A DNA stretch of 64,000 bases from Struthio camelus (taxonomy: Eukaryota; Chordata; Aves; Struthioniformes; Struthionidae), in assembly GCF_040807025.1 (NCBI RefSeq), contig NC_090967.1:3470001-3534000 (forward strand), read 5' to 3'. Positions 1 through 13,914 of this stretch are shown piece after piece. A program made the position numbers and the translations under genes. Under the pieces are notes generated by a model, which worked only from the letters and a program-made list of their open reading frames with translations, was not told the origin of the DNA and ran no database searches. Numbering within the stretch: position 1 is the first letter of the stretch; each line of letters starts with the position of its first letter.

Positions 1-2063
1 TGGGTCCACGTCCCGGGATGGGCCTCTGCGAACCGCCCCGTGGGGCCACCTCGTCCAGCTTGGCTCTGGGTTCAACCGTCCTGCCCCTGCGTCAGGGGCC
101 TTTTTTTGGCTTTTTTAGTGGAGGGGAGGCAGTTTTGTTACCCAGGCCCCCTTCATGTCCCCTCTCCCCCTCCAGGGACACAGAAGGGATAGTCCCAACA
201 GCTCGTGAGCCCGATGTCAGCTCTCCCCCCCCGGGGCGGAAGGGTTTGAGGGCTTTCGTCTGGGCTGCAAGGTGGAGCCCAGCGTGCCTGGGGCTGGGGC
301 AGACCCATGGCTCAGGACCAGTGGCCCAGAGTCCCCAAGGAGAGGTCAAGCGCTGAAACCTCCATCACCTCCATCACAAGCTCTTGCTGTGGAGGTGATG
401 GACGGAACAAGCGGGTCCAGCTCAAAGAGGAGCCTGAGAAACCCCAGCCCCTGCTGTGACTGCCACGTTCGCCCGTTCCCGCTGCAGCATCTCAGGCACC
501 GGCCACCAGCACAGAGAGCGCCGTTGGCAATCCTGCTTCTGGCATACTTACATGGGACCTGCCGTTTGCCCCATTGCTGATCCCCGGCACGTCGGCATCT
601 GTTAAAGACAAATGCAATACAGTGTGTTAAGCAACGGGCTGGGAAGCATGGGAATTGCCAGGGGCTCGGGCTACGCGGTCCTCTCACTGCCACCAGCCAG
701 CCCACAGAGAAGGAAAACATGCTCCTGGCACGACAGTGCTTTTCCCTTCGGCACAGCAGAGCTGCGGCTGTTTCAGATCGGAGCAAGCCTAAGTCCCTAA
801 GAGCGGCTCTGCCGGCACGTTTCCAGCCTCATGGCAGGGCCTCCACAGGTCACATGTGCAATGAGGTTTCCTTAGACAAGCAAAAGCCACCGGCCAGCCA
901 GGCTGCAGCCTGTTGCCTTCAGCATCATGGCACCAGCTTGGAAGATTCAGGTCCAAGAGCAGCATTGGTTGCAGGCTGCCAAGCCCCAAAAGGTCACCAT
1001 CCAGGGTGAGCTAAAGTTGAGGGGGGACGGTGGCATTCCTGCCAGACCCCACACAGGGGAACACGGCCTGGGATGCACCAGGACACCCTGAAAACCTGCT
1101 GGCTGGAAAGACACCATTCAGGGGTGCAAGGATGGACGCAGCTGAAGCCATAGCCTAGGCAGCAAGACAGACCCCCATCAGCTGGGGCAGCACTTCAAGA
1201 AGGCTTTGAATCACCAAAGAGGACCATGAACCTCGCGAGCACCAATTGCACCAGCATGATGTTGTACACGCACAAATGAGAGTGCTGCTCCAGGCTGGCA
1301 CCGTGGAAGGATTTCAGCTTTCCAAGGGCAGCAGTGAGGAGGTGCTCAAGCCCACCCAGCCCACTCCCAGCCCCGGGAACTGCTTCACCTCCAAACCTTG
1401 CACTTTCACGGTGCTCTCCAGATGTTAAGTGGGAAAGAAAACTACCAGAGGAGCAACCAGAATTCTCCAGCGCTTTGCCACAATGACTGGATTCAGCGGC
1501 TTCAGGAGCATGTTGGGCTTCTCTTGGTTTATAGTTGTTGTAGGCAGTCATTTTGGCATCTATGGGTTTGGCATGAGCTACAGAATTAAAGAAATACTAA
1601 ATTGATTCCAAAGTGAAGAGGTCTCGGCTCTCTCAGCAACTCCGACCTCAACACTTGCTCCGTTGGGATCTGAAAGTCGCAACCACACAAGCGCTCATCA
1701 GAGGCAGGAATTTCTGCCTCATTTGATCCAGAATCTGCTTGTTTTACCCCAGTGGAACAACTGAACACTGAGAAAAAACATCGGTTCCCAAGATGAAATC
1801 TAAAACATGATACTGGAAGCAAAACACATAAATAAAAGGAAACCTTTTGGCTGGGGAACAATAGCCTGAAAGATCTTTGCTTTCAACATGAAAACAAAGT
1901 ATGTCTTTGGTTTTTGTTTTAGCAACATCAGGAATAGCAAGTCTGGTCTTTTCTCTTTTGGGAAGTCTTGGACCTGCCACGAGGACGCCGAGATTTTTGG
2001 CCGGGAGGGTTCCCAGCCCCCAGTTAAAACACAAAGATGAAGAATCATTCGTTAAAGAATTTT
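1..2063. other. Intergenic, no gene seen
   Basis: GC-rich non-coding sequence. Open frames on both strands are short and low in complexity, with no recognisable domain and no convincing splice-flanked exon. The window edge cuts the left side, so a terminal exon of a neighbouring gene cannot be fully excluded. Confidence 0.5.
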
Positions 2064-2215
2064 TCACAGAATGACAGAATGGTTGAGGTTGGAAGGGACC
2101 TCTGGAGATCATCTAGTCCAATCTCCCTGGTCTCCCTGGCCAAGCTGAGCCCCAGAGCATATTACCCAGGAATGTGTCCAGATGGCTTTTGAATATCTCC
2201 AGGGAAGGAGATATT
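2064..2215 (-). mobile_element. CR1 LINE, 3' end, 5'-truncated
   Basis: The + strand reads as the reverse complement of the avian CR1 3' end: a short imperfect repeat (ACAGAATG twice) followed by the characteristic block containing GGTTGAGGTTGGAAGGGACC and then GATCATCTAGTCCAA. The element therefore lies on the - strand with its 3' terminus near 2064. It is only about 150 bp, the usual 5' truncation for CR1. This is the clearest lineage marker in the window and points to a bird. Confidence 0.9.
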
Positions 2216-3869
2216 AAGGAGTTTTGCCCTCAAGCACTTGTCTTGTTTTTGAGCCACACAGACCTTCACAAATCCAGCAAACCTGAAGAAGCTTTACAGC
2301 CTGTGTTGTAAGATTAATAAAAAAATCATTCCTCTCACTTAATCATTCATCAGCACCTTACGCCAGGTCAGTTCAACCCCGTCGGCTGCCCAGCCAGCCA
2401 CAGGCTTCCACCACCCTGTGCAAGGCCTGAATTTCAGACACGATGAATTAAATTCCCCTTTCAAGCATTTTTTTAAGCAAGGATCAATGAAGAGGGCACA
2501 AGCCTCTATTGCTCTTTGTCATCTTTAAGGCGCACATGCTGCTGCTCGTCTCACCCCAACTCTCAAGCAGCGGAGGTGCCTGTCGCATTGAAAGGTCACC
2601 CCGAAATTTCACCAAGAGGCAAGAAGATGCCCTGCACTCTTCCGAAAGAACTAGAAGAGTGTTTCCAATGCCTTGGCAGCAGGATCAGGCCAGCCGGTGC
2701 AGCGGCCAGGGCCCCAGTGAGGACAAGGTACCTTTTCTCCCGTCCTTCCTTGGCCGCCTCTGAGCGCTCCCCGCCTGCCCAGGCAGCTCCTCGGTGGCCT
2801 CAGGGTGTCCAAAGTCTGTCTCCAGCACCTCCCAGGGACCTGCTGCCATCTCACCTCAAGGGATGCTCACTAAACCGAGAAGGATAAAGCAAATGCGGGG
2901 CGGTCAAGAGGCAGTGGTGGGAGCGGGACGTGCGGCCCATGGGCCGGCCCATTGTGCCCTCGAGCCATTTGCTGGCAATATGGGTCCCAGGCTACACTCA
3001 GCTCCCGTCTCAGGGTGCTGGGCTCTCCCCGTGCCTTCGTCCCATGGATTCGGCCTGATGGAGGAGTCGCAATCACCTCCGAGGGTGCCGGTGACGTGGG
3101 CCCGCCCGGGTGCTCAGGCCTTGGAGCAGGGAGGTGGCCGCTTCCCTGGCCCTTTTCCCACATGCAACCTTCAGGGCTGCACTCTTCCACTTGATCAAAG
3201 GCGTCAAAACGCCCTGTGTGCTTTAACGCTTCATCCTCGACCCACCCTGGGCTCCCTCTTTGCCAACCAGCATCGTTTCCAGGTTGGTTTCAGATGGGTT
3301 CTGTGCTCAGGGGGTGGATGGGGAAAGCCCTGGGACTGATCCTGCCCTGCTGCCAGGGGCCAGCTGGCACAGCCACCACGGGGTGTCCCCACGCTGGGTC
3401 CCAGTGAGGCCCTTGCGCTGTGGCCAGAGGAGGATGCTGAGCCCCTTTCCACCCTTGAAGGCTCCTCCAGAGCGAGGACTGAAGGTACCAACCATGCAGC
3501 AACCGCCCTGGCCAGGTGATGGCGATGGCCACCAGTGCCGGGGAAGGCTCACCCTGGCCGGGACGGCCATCTGCAGCCCGGAGAGCCGACCTCAGTCCTT
3601 GGCGCCCACTGGAGCCTTCAAAAGGATTGAGGCAACCTCCTGCATGAAGGTTGTGCCTTCACCATCCCCTTCCCAGCCCTGTCCATGCACCCGCTCCCCT
3701 GGCTGCACCCTCTCGCGCCCGGTCTCCAAAATGCACCGAGCTGCAGAGGTGAAATGACTCTTCCCATTTTGCTGGCCCTGGGACTTTTCCTGATCGGTCT
3801 CGAGATCCCACGGGTGCCTCTGCTGCTGACTTACATCAGAAACTTCCCAAAATAGTCCCTTGCCTTTAC
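2216..3869. other. Intergenic, GC-rich, no gene seen
   Basis: Frames of up to 181 codons occur around 2.8-3.3 kb on the + strand, but their translation is Pro/Gly/Ser-rich, overlaps equally long frames on the other strand, and matches no family I know. I treat them as chance frames in GC-rich DNA. Confidence 0.5.
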
Positions 3870-4440
3870 TGCCCGCCTTGCGAGTGCCTGCACGGTGGCG
3901 GCAGTGGTGGCCCGGCCCTGGGGCCACGTCTGCGTCCGCAGCGAGCGGCCAGCCCTCCTCGCAGGCCGTGACCGCGGGCCGCCCCCGGGGTCAGCGAAAA
4001 GGGTTAAAAGCAAGGCAAAAATCGTACCTAGGGCTTGAACGTGGCTGCCTTGCCTCCGGTCTGCCTCGGTCGCGCTGGGATAATATACAGCAACAGCTGC
4101 CGGATCCTGCCAGAGCAAAATAGCACCCAATCATGGGGCACTGCAACACCCCGTGCCTGGGGGAGGCCGGCCTGCTGCGCGTGCCGAAAAGGCAATTTAG
4201 CAGTGGGCGTCTTCTCTCCGCTGCCCTAAGCAGACTGTCTGCTGCGGGATGGGCGATGGGGCAGCTGGGATGCGGCTTCTCCCTCAGCCGGGACGCGTGG
4301 CCCCGACGAGAGGGGACATGGGGCTCTTCGCCTCGAAATGAGGGTTTCGGGGTGAGCGACGGGACGGCCGCGATGTGTTGGCGATGCGCAGAGACCGTGC
4401 GCGAACCCGCTGAGCACGGGTGAGCATGGGTGAGCATGGT
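3870..4440. promoter_or_regulatory. CpG-rich patch, possible promoter or 5' exon
   Basis: CpG density rises well above the flanks, with runs such as CGACGGGACGGCCGCGATG near 4358. On the - strand an open frame (about 4130-3831) ends where GAT is followed by GTAAGT, a good splice-donor sequence, so an unrecognised exon is possible. The translation contains a hydrophobic stretch (FALLLTLF) but matches nothing I recognise. It could be an unmethylated promoter of a non-coding RNA or a neutral GC-rich segment. Confidence 0.3.
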
Positions 4441-4451
4441 CAGGCATGGTG
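4405..4451. repeat. Short 10-bp tandem repeat
   Basis: The decamer GTGAGCATGG and close variants (GAGCACGG, GTCAGGCATGG) occur about four times in a row. It is a minor imperfect minisatellite at the edge of the CpG-rich patch. Confidence 0.6.
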
Positions 4452-7400
4452 GAGAAGGGCAGACACCCTCTGCACATCCACTTCTGAAAAGCTTTTGGTC
4501 TAAAAACCTTAAAATGGGATGTTGTGCTTTTGCGGTATTGGTATTTTTCTTTAGCAGGGGTTAGAGAATTGGTTGATTGCAAGATTTAAAGGAGGAATAA
4601 ACCAGATACCAGTTTCCCGGAGGAGCTCACGCTTTCTGCCTGGCTTCCCAATACCAGAAGTTAAAGGCAGCCCAACACCAAAAATGGTCCAGTCGCTCCT
4701 CAAAGCCCTGGGCTTTGCAAACAGTTGCAAATGGCACTCTCTGTTTCCCCTTATCAGCATTAAAAACAACTTACAGCACATTTTTTCCCCTTAACATCAC
4801 TTTAGTCTCTGTTTTTCTGATGTCTCAGTGATGTATGGCATGAGCTGGCCTGTGCCCAAGGTTGGAGGGCTCCCAGGATTTTTTGCACAGATCCCAGGGT
4901 GTGAGCGAGAAGGGACAGGGAGGAAATGTGCAGGGCGGCGGGGTGCACATTTGCACCCTCATTTTACCCTGGAGAGCTCGAGCTCGATTGCAGATCCTGC
5001 AGCTGCAAGGCTCTGGCCTGCACAACTGGGGGTTGGCCCAGAAGGGCCAAGGCAAACCACAGTTTCCGAAACAGGACTGCAAGTGCATTTCTGGCTGGAC
5101 TTCCCAGAACATGTGATGCGTTTTCTTGCTGAGCATCCTCCCTTTCCCATCCTCCCTGGACCTCGCAGCGCCTGGTTGCGAAGGGAGCTGGCTGCCCCAG
5201 CGCGTCTGCGGGAACCTGTCGAGAGCACCCTTGGTCGAGTGAAAACATATCGTGGTCCTGCTTTAAGTGCACGCAGCAAACGAACTCCGGAGCAGTCATC
5301 TGCTTTCCAGGGCAGGGATTTCCCCTTTTTGGCAGAGGCAGGACGAAGCATGCAGTGAACCCTGCTGCGGTATAAATAACATGCTGCAGAAGCTGAACCC
5401 AGATGGAGGGAAGAGACTGCGCTATAAACCAAGACCTCCCTGCCGCACCAGGGCTGTGGGCTCGCATGCCAAGGGTATTTTTCTCAGTTTTATTCCCACT
5501 CCGGTAAGGTCAGGGCAGTTAACCAGCGAGGCATGTTTGCTTTATGGGGATGCAATGAAAGCAGAAAAGTACACATAGGCCAAATAAAAATCCCTTCTGT
5601 TCCCAGTTAATCACGTTTCATGTGATGCTTGCAGAATCTTAATCTTGTCTCCGTCTCCTGTTGAGTAGCTTGTCTTCTCAGGAAAAAAGGTGGGGGTTGA
5701 GGGATTAACGTTTGCAGGCGGCAGCGCTTCATCCTGGAGCCAGGACGTGGGACAGAGATCTGCTCTCCCATCCCTTCCAGGGGATCTTTCAACACCCGTT
5801 TCCTGCAGCGGGGAGGGACCCGGGAGTGTTTTTGTCTCCACATGTTTAGCTCTGAACGCTCCCCCGCCAAGTTCGAAAGCCTCCGTTGCCACTGTACAAT
5901 TTAATCCAGGCAGATGGAGGAAGGTGATTTCCTAGGGGTCAATTCTTTCCTAATCCCTTGCAACTCCCCTCAATCCCTGCTTCTCCCCTGCCCTGAGACT
6001 GGTAAGTGTCTCTGGGACAAGGTTTCCTTGGAGAAGTGGGGAGAAAGCCTCCGAAACGTGATCCAGCTATGTGAAAAGGCAGAGAGCGAGCGGCTGGTGG
6101 AGCAGCACGGGAGGGTAATCAATCAGCACGATGGACTGGGGTCCGGCTGCCCACAGGCTCTGCTCAGCGTTCATGCGAAATATCGGCTCTCCGGCTTTGG
6201 CTCGTTCATGGAAATCTATCTTCTCTTTCTCCCCAGGCTGCCAGCTCGCTTCGGATTTGCACGGGTGCTTTTCTTGCTGCGGTGTGTTGGCCACCCCCGT
6301 GGCTCTGCCGTGGCTCGGCGGTTGGTAGTCCAAGAGCCCGGGTTTGCGGTCTGGATGGACCGAGTGGCGCTGCAGCATCCCCTCGCTTCTATGGCAACTC
6401 TCATTTATCCTCCCACCAGGACATAATCTTCTCTCTCACTGTCTTTAATAACTTGCAGTTAAAAGGCAATCATCAAGACAGAAAATTAGTCACTGATTAT
6501 TTTCAGCGCAGGTTAGTTCTGGTGATGAATTTTCCTTTTCTCCCAGCAATTCATCCACTGTCCCCAGAGCCCCTGTTCCTACAGCAGCCCCCTAGTCCTG
6601 CTTCTCTCTTCTCCTGCCAGGGAAGAGAGAAGGGAAGGCAGATGCTGGAGGCCAGTTGCATGGCTGGATTTGCTGCTTCCCCATGTCCTGGTCCAGGCAC
6701 ACCAGCTCACCAGGCATATTTTCAGGTCTTCCTACCCCCTGGCTGCAAGCTGGGTTTCATCCCTGGCTATACCAGACCCATCCAGCTGGATTCCCCAGGC
6801 CTGGGAAGCAGCAACCTTCTTCAGGCCCTTGAAACATTTATCCTCCAGCCCCATATGCAGACAGGGTTGGGCTCTTGCCCTCATTTAATGATGGGAATTT
6901 CAAGGTTGCCTGCTAAGCCCAGGCCCAAGCCTGTGTTCAGGCCTGAAAGAGACTGGTGTCTCCACGGGTGGCCTGGGTTTGGGTGCAGGTTTGCAGCGAG
7001 TTCAGGGACACAGTGGGGAGGCCATTTGGCCTTAAATACTCATTCAGCCTGGCCCATGGTATGCGCCCATTGGTTAGCACCAATGCTTGGCTAGGAAGGT
7101 CCCAGTGCTGCCAACAGCAAGGGCCACTGGCCTTTCCAGGCACCACATCCTCCAGCCCAGCTCTGTATGAAGAGCTCTGCAATCCTGCTTGAGCAAGATT
7201 CAGTTCCATGCTGAACTGAAGGCATCATCCCTGGCCCCTTGCGCGGTTCTGGACGGCTATGGGTGCTCGGGTAATCCCGAGCAATGCTGGTGACAGCCCC
7301 TTCAGCTGCCCGGTAAGCCCAACACAATGCGCTGCCTTGCAGCTGCCTGCAGCCAAACAAATACCTGCAGGAGGTGCACGCAGTGCTCGGGCTGGGCGTT

Positions 7401-10400
7401 GCATAGACTTGTTGCAGGCACTTTGCATTTTGTAGCCCTCCACCCTCCTGTTAGATGTGGCTGGAGTTTGCCACTGGGCTCAGAAGGGATCGGAGGTGGG
7501 AGCGGGGCTGATGGATGGAAGAGAGGTTCATAGCAGCATAATTTCTGGGGGAAATCAGGTGAAAGAGCATCCCGATTCCTTGCACTGTCAAAAACTCAAA
7601 GGCACAGGTGTCCCCAGAGCAACCTGGCCATATCCCAGCACTGCCAATCATATCCTGCTGACCTAAAATTCCTCTTTTGATTGCATCCAGCAGTCATCAG
7701 CTCTTCCCATCCTGAACAGTTGTGCAATATCTGTGTGCTGAAACGCAGCTGCTGCCTCCTAACCCCGAGGTAGGAACACATCAGTGTCAGCCAGAGAGAT
7801 GATTTCTCTGGGTGATTAGAAGAACCACACTGTCATTATTTGGGAATGCTCTGGAAGTTATAGGAAGCAAAGAGACGTTTTCGGTCTGCCAACTGCGGGT
7901 CTCCTGTCAAATCACAATCTATCATCGCGCAAGATTTTACATATGTTGAGCTGAGCAATCTCTCCATGGAAGTGCAGCTAATTGCAAGCTTGGGGCATTT
8001 TGGAAGCTGGATGTTCCTGTGGCTTCATGCCACCAGGCATAACCGTGGGGTTGGGTAATGTTTCCCGACACACCGGGAGGGATCAAGCGAGACAGATCGT
8101 GCATCCTTTGCGCAAGCCAATACCCACAGCTAATACCTGGATGGGCTCCACTGTGCTGGTGCAAAGCCCTGTCTGGCTGCTTGCAGGTCCCAGCCCTGAT
8201 GGATTCAGCTACTGGAAAACATCTAATACTGCAGGACTGTTACAAGGGCTCAGACTTGGGCTTTCCCCTCACTGTAGCTTCAGCGTTGCTGTGATTTGGT
8301 TAGCCAGGTAATTACAGGTGAGGATACCTTCTGTCCCTCACCTGGGGTGAGGGAGAATTGGCCAGGGAAGAGACAGAAGCTCTGTGGGTTTTGTGACATC
8401 TCAGGCCAGCCTGTGGTTTGAGAGATCACAGCTTGTAGAGTCTTGAAGGCCCTTCTCTTTCTTCTTCTCACCCAGAGCTTGTAGCTGTGGGTGAGCTTGG
8501 TGGGATGGCGAGCTAGGAAGATTATGGGTCTTCATTTGAAGGCAAGGACGTGCCCATGGAGCAGGCTGGGAGGACATAACACCAGGGGGTCCTTAGAAGT
8601 GATGTGGGGTCTAACATGATGCCAAAAACCAGGCACCAGCATAACCACCTGTGGGCACGTTCTTCCAGCAGAGGATAGCAGAGATAATCACATCCATCTC
8701 AGAAACACTCTGCAACCTCACTTCGGTCTTTCCAGGACTGAGCTAAAGCCAGTTAGCTCTTCATTCAGGGATGAAGCAGTGTCTGTGCTGGACACACAGA
8801 CTCATCTATCAGCAGCATCCCGATTATGTTAAGGGTCCATGTTTTCTCACACCCATTCCCAGTGGTGATGGCTGGATCATGCTGGTGACAGGGCTCGGCT
8901 CTGCAGAGCTCCTGCAGGGTGAGAGCAGCCATCGCTCAGGTGCTCAGGGACCTGCTGGAGAACAAGAAAGGTAGATGGACCCCAGCCGTTTCCAGTTCCT
9001 GGAGCGGCTCTCTGAGATGGTCCGGTGACGAAAAGCTCACGCTGAACCAGGAGGAAGGTCACCTCCACTGGTGGCCATGGGAAATATGTCCCCTTGATGC
9101 ACCCAGCGGGGTCTCTGGGCTCCCTGGCTCTGCCAGGAGGGTGAGGTTTTGGTGGCGGTGAAGGGTTAATGACTACATTTGCCTGTTTTATCCATCAGGA
9201 GGAGGGGAGAACTCGGCAGGCAGAACATGGATACTCTGCTCTGGCCTCGTGCCAGCACTAATCACCCTTCATGCTGATATGGTGAAAAAGCAGCTGCTCA
9301 GATAACATGAATAGATCTAGCTAGGCTGTGGTTTGCTCTCAGATCCTGGCCTTGCAGATGGCCCCAACAGGACTCCTGGGTTCACTTACCTGCCTTAGTC
9401 CCAGGACTCGCTTGGACCTCTCAGCACCATTGCAAGACATCAGGCTGGCTGGCAGGGACAGAAAATACTGCATCTAACGGATCTATGACCCAGAGCTGGG
9501 CAAGAACAGCGTGGATGTGCTCTTAAATGAAATGCGTTTGTTAGGTCTCTGCTACCTCCACAGCAAAGAGCAGAAGAGGCAATTAGTGTCTATGTCAAGA
9601 GAGAGGCTCGAAGGCTCTGCAGTCTCCTCTCCTGCTTGGACATCTACGTCTGAGTGGGAATGAGCACGGTGCATAGGTGTGCTGTGGCCAACGCGGTGGC
9701 AATCTGGACCGTGGGGAAGGACTTGCGGCCCGTGCCCACAACTACTGTGCTCACACGCAGGTGAATAATGCTTGTAATCTAACACGCCTTACAAAATACA
9801 GCTCCGGAGGTAGAGCGTTTCACTAGGCTCCCCTGTGATCTCCCTAAAAGCTGCTGAAAGCATTGATTCCTTTGCATACTATATAATTTATATCTGTTCG
9901 GAGCAGCTCTACATTAAAGCCAATCTGATCACACTCTAATCCACGTGTGACCTAAATACTCTGACTTACAAATCTCAGAGGTTTTCACTCTCTTTGCTTG
10001 GCAGAATGAGCAGCATTCAGGTCAGCTGGAACAGAAGATGCTGGATCCCATTAAATGCTACTTTTAGTCTCGGCTGCTTTCAATAATTGTTCCATTATAT
10101 GTTTTCTCACAGCCCAGTGCTGCTTAGGGCTAATCATTATTCTCTTTGAAGATTTACAGCTGTTAGTACCTCCGAGGAGAATACAAGTAAGTGACTGTGT
10201 TTGAACATGACATTTCAAACGAACTGTCCTTGGCAGTGCCGTTTGGGAACAGGGAAACAGGCTGTGATGTTTGTCCCTTAAAGGGTTACCACTGGGAGTT
10301 GTGGCTCTATCAGCCCATCTAGTCTTAAATACGAAGGTCAAGGGAAACTGAGGCGAAAGGAGATTAAAGGGAAAGTGAGGCTTTGGGTAAGAGGTGCTGG

Positions 10401-10759
10401 GCAGCTGCCCAGCCCCTGGAGCAGCCTGGGAATAACGTCCCAACAATCACAACTCTGCCCCGTTTTGACTTTCTTTCCAGAGGGCAGTGACTGATTTGTT
10501 AGTGGCCTTAATCAGTGAGGTTACTACCCCTGACCATGCTGGCACAGTGGGATCCACAGATCTCACCCTCCTTTCACCTACAACGTGCGACTAGCCAGGC
10601 AGCGCTCTCCCCTCGGCATCTGTACAATGAAGCAGCCAGCGGGGTCCGATTTCACCGTGATCCCTTGGCCGCAAGTGGCCAGGCCACCTCTTGACCTAGG
10701 CCAGGCAGTCAAAGGCTGCAGCCCTGTCCTCCAGCGTGCATGAGGACTAAACCACCCAA
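4452..10759. other. Intergenic, no gene seen
   Basis: No exon, RNA gene or clear repeat is supportable over this 6.3 kb. The frames are short (under about 170 codons, the longest near 5.9-6.4 kb), lack domain character and show no splice-site framing. A stretch near 10.33-10.38 kb (GGGAAACTGAGGCGAAAGG) faintly resembles the antisense core of a MIR-type SINE but is too short to call. Confidence 0.45.
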
Positions 10760-10870
10760 TTTCACGTCCTCTCAAGCCATGAGAGAGCCTCCATGCTCTC
10801 ATCATTGTGGCAGCCTCTCTCTGCACTTGTTCCAGCTTTGGTCCATCTTTCTGGACTACTCTGGCTCTTT
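10760..10870 (-). mobile_element. Diverged CR1-family LINE fragment
   Basis: The + strand reads CTCATCATTGTGGCAGCC, then CTCTGCACTTGTTCC, then a segment like CCATCTTTCTGGA. This is the antisense form of a CR1 stretch near the 3' end of ORF2 and the 3' UTR (compare 'atcatcttggtggccctgcac...ttgttccag'). It is strongly diverged and the boundaries are approximate. Confidence 0.5.
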
Positions 10871-13800
10871 GGGATGACAGTAGGAGGCCTAGTCCTGTCA
10901 GTTTAGCACTCCCCTTTCACCTCTTTGGTTCGTAAACCGTAAAAAGAGCCTTACCTGAGGCTCCAGGTTGCCCTGACACCATTAATAACACTGCCAAGTC
11001 CTGGTGGGATTGAGCAGTCCTTTCGAAAGCAATCAACCCACGTCTAAAGAAACTCCTTTTTGTCCCTCTGTCATTGCAGGGAGGATATTCGCAGTTCTCA
11101 GGAGCCTCTCAACAATTTCACAAGGTGCTCCTGGAGCTCAGGGTCCTCAGGGATGATGCCTGCCCAGAGCCCCTTTGCACTGGCTGGGTTACATTGCAGG
11201 AGGGAAGAATTGCCCCAGGCAGGCTGACTTCAGGTCTTTAGGGTTAGGTGGGTCATAAAAGTACAAAGTACACCTCAAAGTACAGCTGAAGCCACTGCAG
11301 CAAAGGCAAAAATAGCAGGAACTTCTTTAACTGCCAGGAGACCCTTAGCTGTTGTTGTTTCCCAACAACTTCCCTTAGCTTAGATGTTTCCCAATGCCTT
11401 CTTGCTCCCCCACCCAATTCCCCACTTTCACCTTTGAGCAATTTCTCTCTCTGCTGTTACCAGACAACGAACCTGAAGTTAATGTTCAGGAGCCTTCAAA
11501 GGTAATGCACAAAGGTTTCACACACACCAGCTTGTTCGTTCTCTCCCCTCTGCCCCACACCAGTTATTTCTTTGTTTCCCTGTGATGGAGAAGGAAGGCT
11601 GAAAAGGTTTGATTTCTGTTTCCTCAAAAAAAGTTTCCCCTTCACAATGTCAGGACGAGCTGCTCTGGTATTTTCTGACTCTCTAAGGAATGTACTAGGG
11701 TCCTCATGGATGCATTTTGTTACCTCTCTGTGAAACTTTGATGATGGCTTTCCTTCTCCAACATCTGAGCTGGTCTCCAAATCAGTTAACTATAAACAGC
11801 ATAGAAAAGGCTGAGATTTGGGGGACAAGTTTTTTGAGTGAAATTCTGTTCTGCTCTCAGCTTTCAGTCTCCTTGTATAAAGTAATGCCAAACGCAATAC
11901 ATTATGAACTGTAACAAGCAAGAACCAAACCACTTAGGCCTTAAAATAGCAGCAAACTCCCTTTGCCAAAGCTGCATTCTTAATCATTCAGTTTTCTCTC
12001 CTTTTTGCCCACCATTGTTAGCATCAACTTGCAGATGGGCTTTTGTCCAGCACAGGCAATTCCACTGCAACAGTGCAAACCCATAAATGTCCGTGTCCTG
12101 CCCTACTTGAAGGCTGCAGGAACTGTGGGGCTCTGGGATCACACTCTCCTAGCTAAGTCAAAACACATCAAATCTCATGATCTTTAACATTTTCTAGTCC
12201 TTTCCCAAAATTTCCTTGCTGGCCATTTGTTCCTAAATTATGTCCTGTTCAAACAGTGCGGAACAAGACCCTTATTTAAACAAAGGTTTGAAACTCTCCA
12301 TATCTGTGGCAACCATGACCAAATTTCTAGAAACATATGGCTGAAACTGGGTGAGCCAAACAACTGTCAAATGGAGAGGTGTACGCAGAAGTGAGCATCT
12401 CCCCTCACCATCAAACCACCTTCTCTTGACCATGCACTGCCAAACACACAAGCAACCACGTGCAGAGCCTGGGAACCCAGCGCTGCAATGCCAGAGTGAG
12501 CATTCTTTTGGCTGTAGCTGACAGTAAGCAGCCAAGCAATTAATTTTACCTTCACCCCGTGGACTAAACACAAAAGCCTTCTGGCAGCACTGCTCTGCTT
12601 TCAGCACCTGGTGCCGGGAGCTTGTGCAGGGTCCCTCTGTGCAGAGGCGGATATCATTGTAACTTGCGCTCACAGGTCATCGTTAATACCCGCAGCCTAC
12701 AGGGGCTTTGCTAAATTGCAAACGCTTGGGTTGAGGCTTTGGGTTGTAGGCCAGGATGAGTTTTGCTGGTGTAAATCCAAGGCAGCTTCATTGAATCAAT
12801 GGGGTTATGCTAGATTTACAAGGGGATTACAGAGCTGTGGCTCTTTGGCATCAAAAAGGCCAATCTATAAGACGGATGCTCATTCACACCTCCCTCCCAT
12901 CACCAGAAGAAATAAATGTCCTGGAAAAGCCAGGGTGCGACTGCAAACTTGCCAGGGTGAACATAAGCTTAAGTAGATCTTTTTTTTATGACTTGACAGA
13001 GCAGAAGATGCAAGAATGAAGCTTTAAGGAAAGCAGGCTCTTTCCCATGTGGCTGCCTGTCTCTAAAGGGACTTGGACAAGTACCGCCATCCGAGGGGCC
13101 ATGGAGTTATGCAATTATTCTGGTTCATCTCTGTCAATGTGCACTGGTTTTTATGCTGGTTTCTCACCAATATAACATGGTGATGGGAGTACCAAGGCTT
13201 GTTCTGATCACTGACCCTCCCCTTTTCCCCTCTTGAAGAAAGCTTGGTTAAGCAACCTCATTTTCACTCCAGGTCCAGCACCCTGTGCTTTACTCTAGAG
13301 CAGGAGACAACCCTCTGTGATTGTTCCTTGGATCACAGGAGCAGAGCTCAGCACAGACTGAACTCATTCCCATGATCGTCTGCAACACCAGTCTGGTATT
13401 TCTTGGCATAAAGGCACAAAGTAATGAAATGCGCCCCAGGACGAGGCAGGTAGGAGCAGAGACATATACGGGAAATGGCAAGGTGCCGATGTTTGCTTTT
13501 GTGTACAGCCAGTGAGGACTTGAGTCAGGAGCCTGGAGGCTGTGGTAGTAACAGCTATTTAAAGTGATGATGGAATTATTAAAAAATGGCAACACTCCTG
13601 TATGACTGGGCAGGAGAGCGGGAGATGATCTCCTCCTCCTCAGCCTTATCCCAGAAGCAAGGTGCTCAGCATCTCCTCCAGTCAGGCTCTGTCCCCTGGC
13701 TGTACCCTCTTACCTCTTGCCTAGAGATTCCTTAAATGACCAGAAACCCACTAAAGGTTTTATGCTTTGGACATACAGTTCAACTATAGAAGCTGGATCC

Positions 13801-13891
13801 AGGTGCAGGCTCCATCCTACGAAGAACATCCAGGCACAGCTGCCAGAAGGAGGGGTTGGCCAGGGCAGAAGGACATGGGGGGCAGGACCGT
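10871..13891. other. Intergenic, no gene seen
   Basis: No supportable exon or RNA gene. The longest frame (about 12.27-12.67 kb, - strand, 133 codons) has no domain character or splice context. Confidence 0.45.
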
Positions 13892-13914
13892 GCCCCCCTC
13901 CCCCCCCCCCCCCG
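13892..13914. repeat. Poly-C tract
   Basis: Fourteen consecutive C residues (13900-13913), preceded by a six-C run. Similar poly-C or poly-G runs recur through the window and are prone to sequencing length error. Confidence 0.8.
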
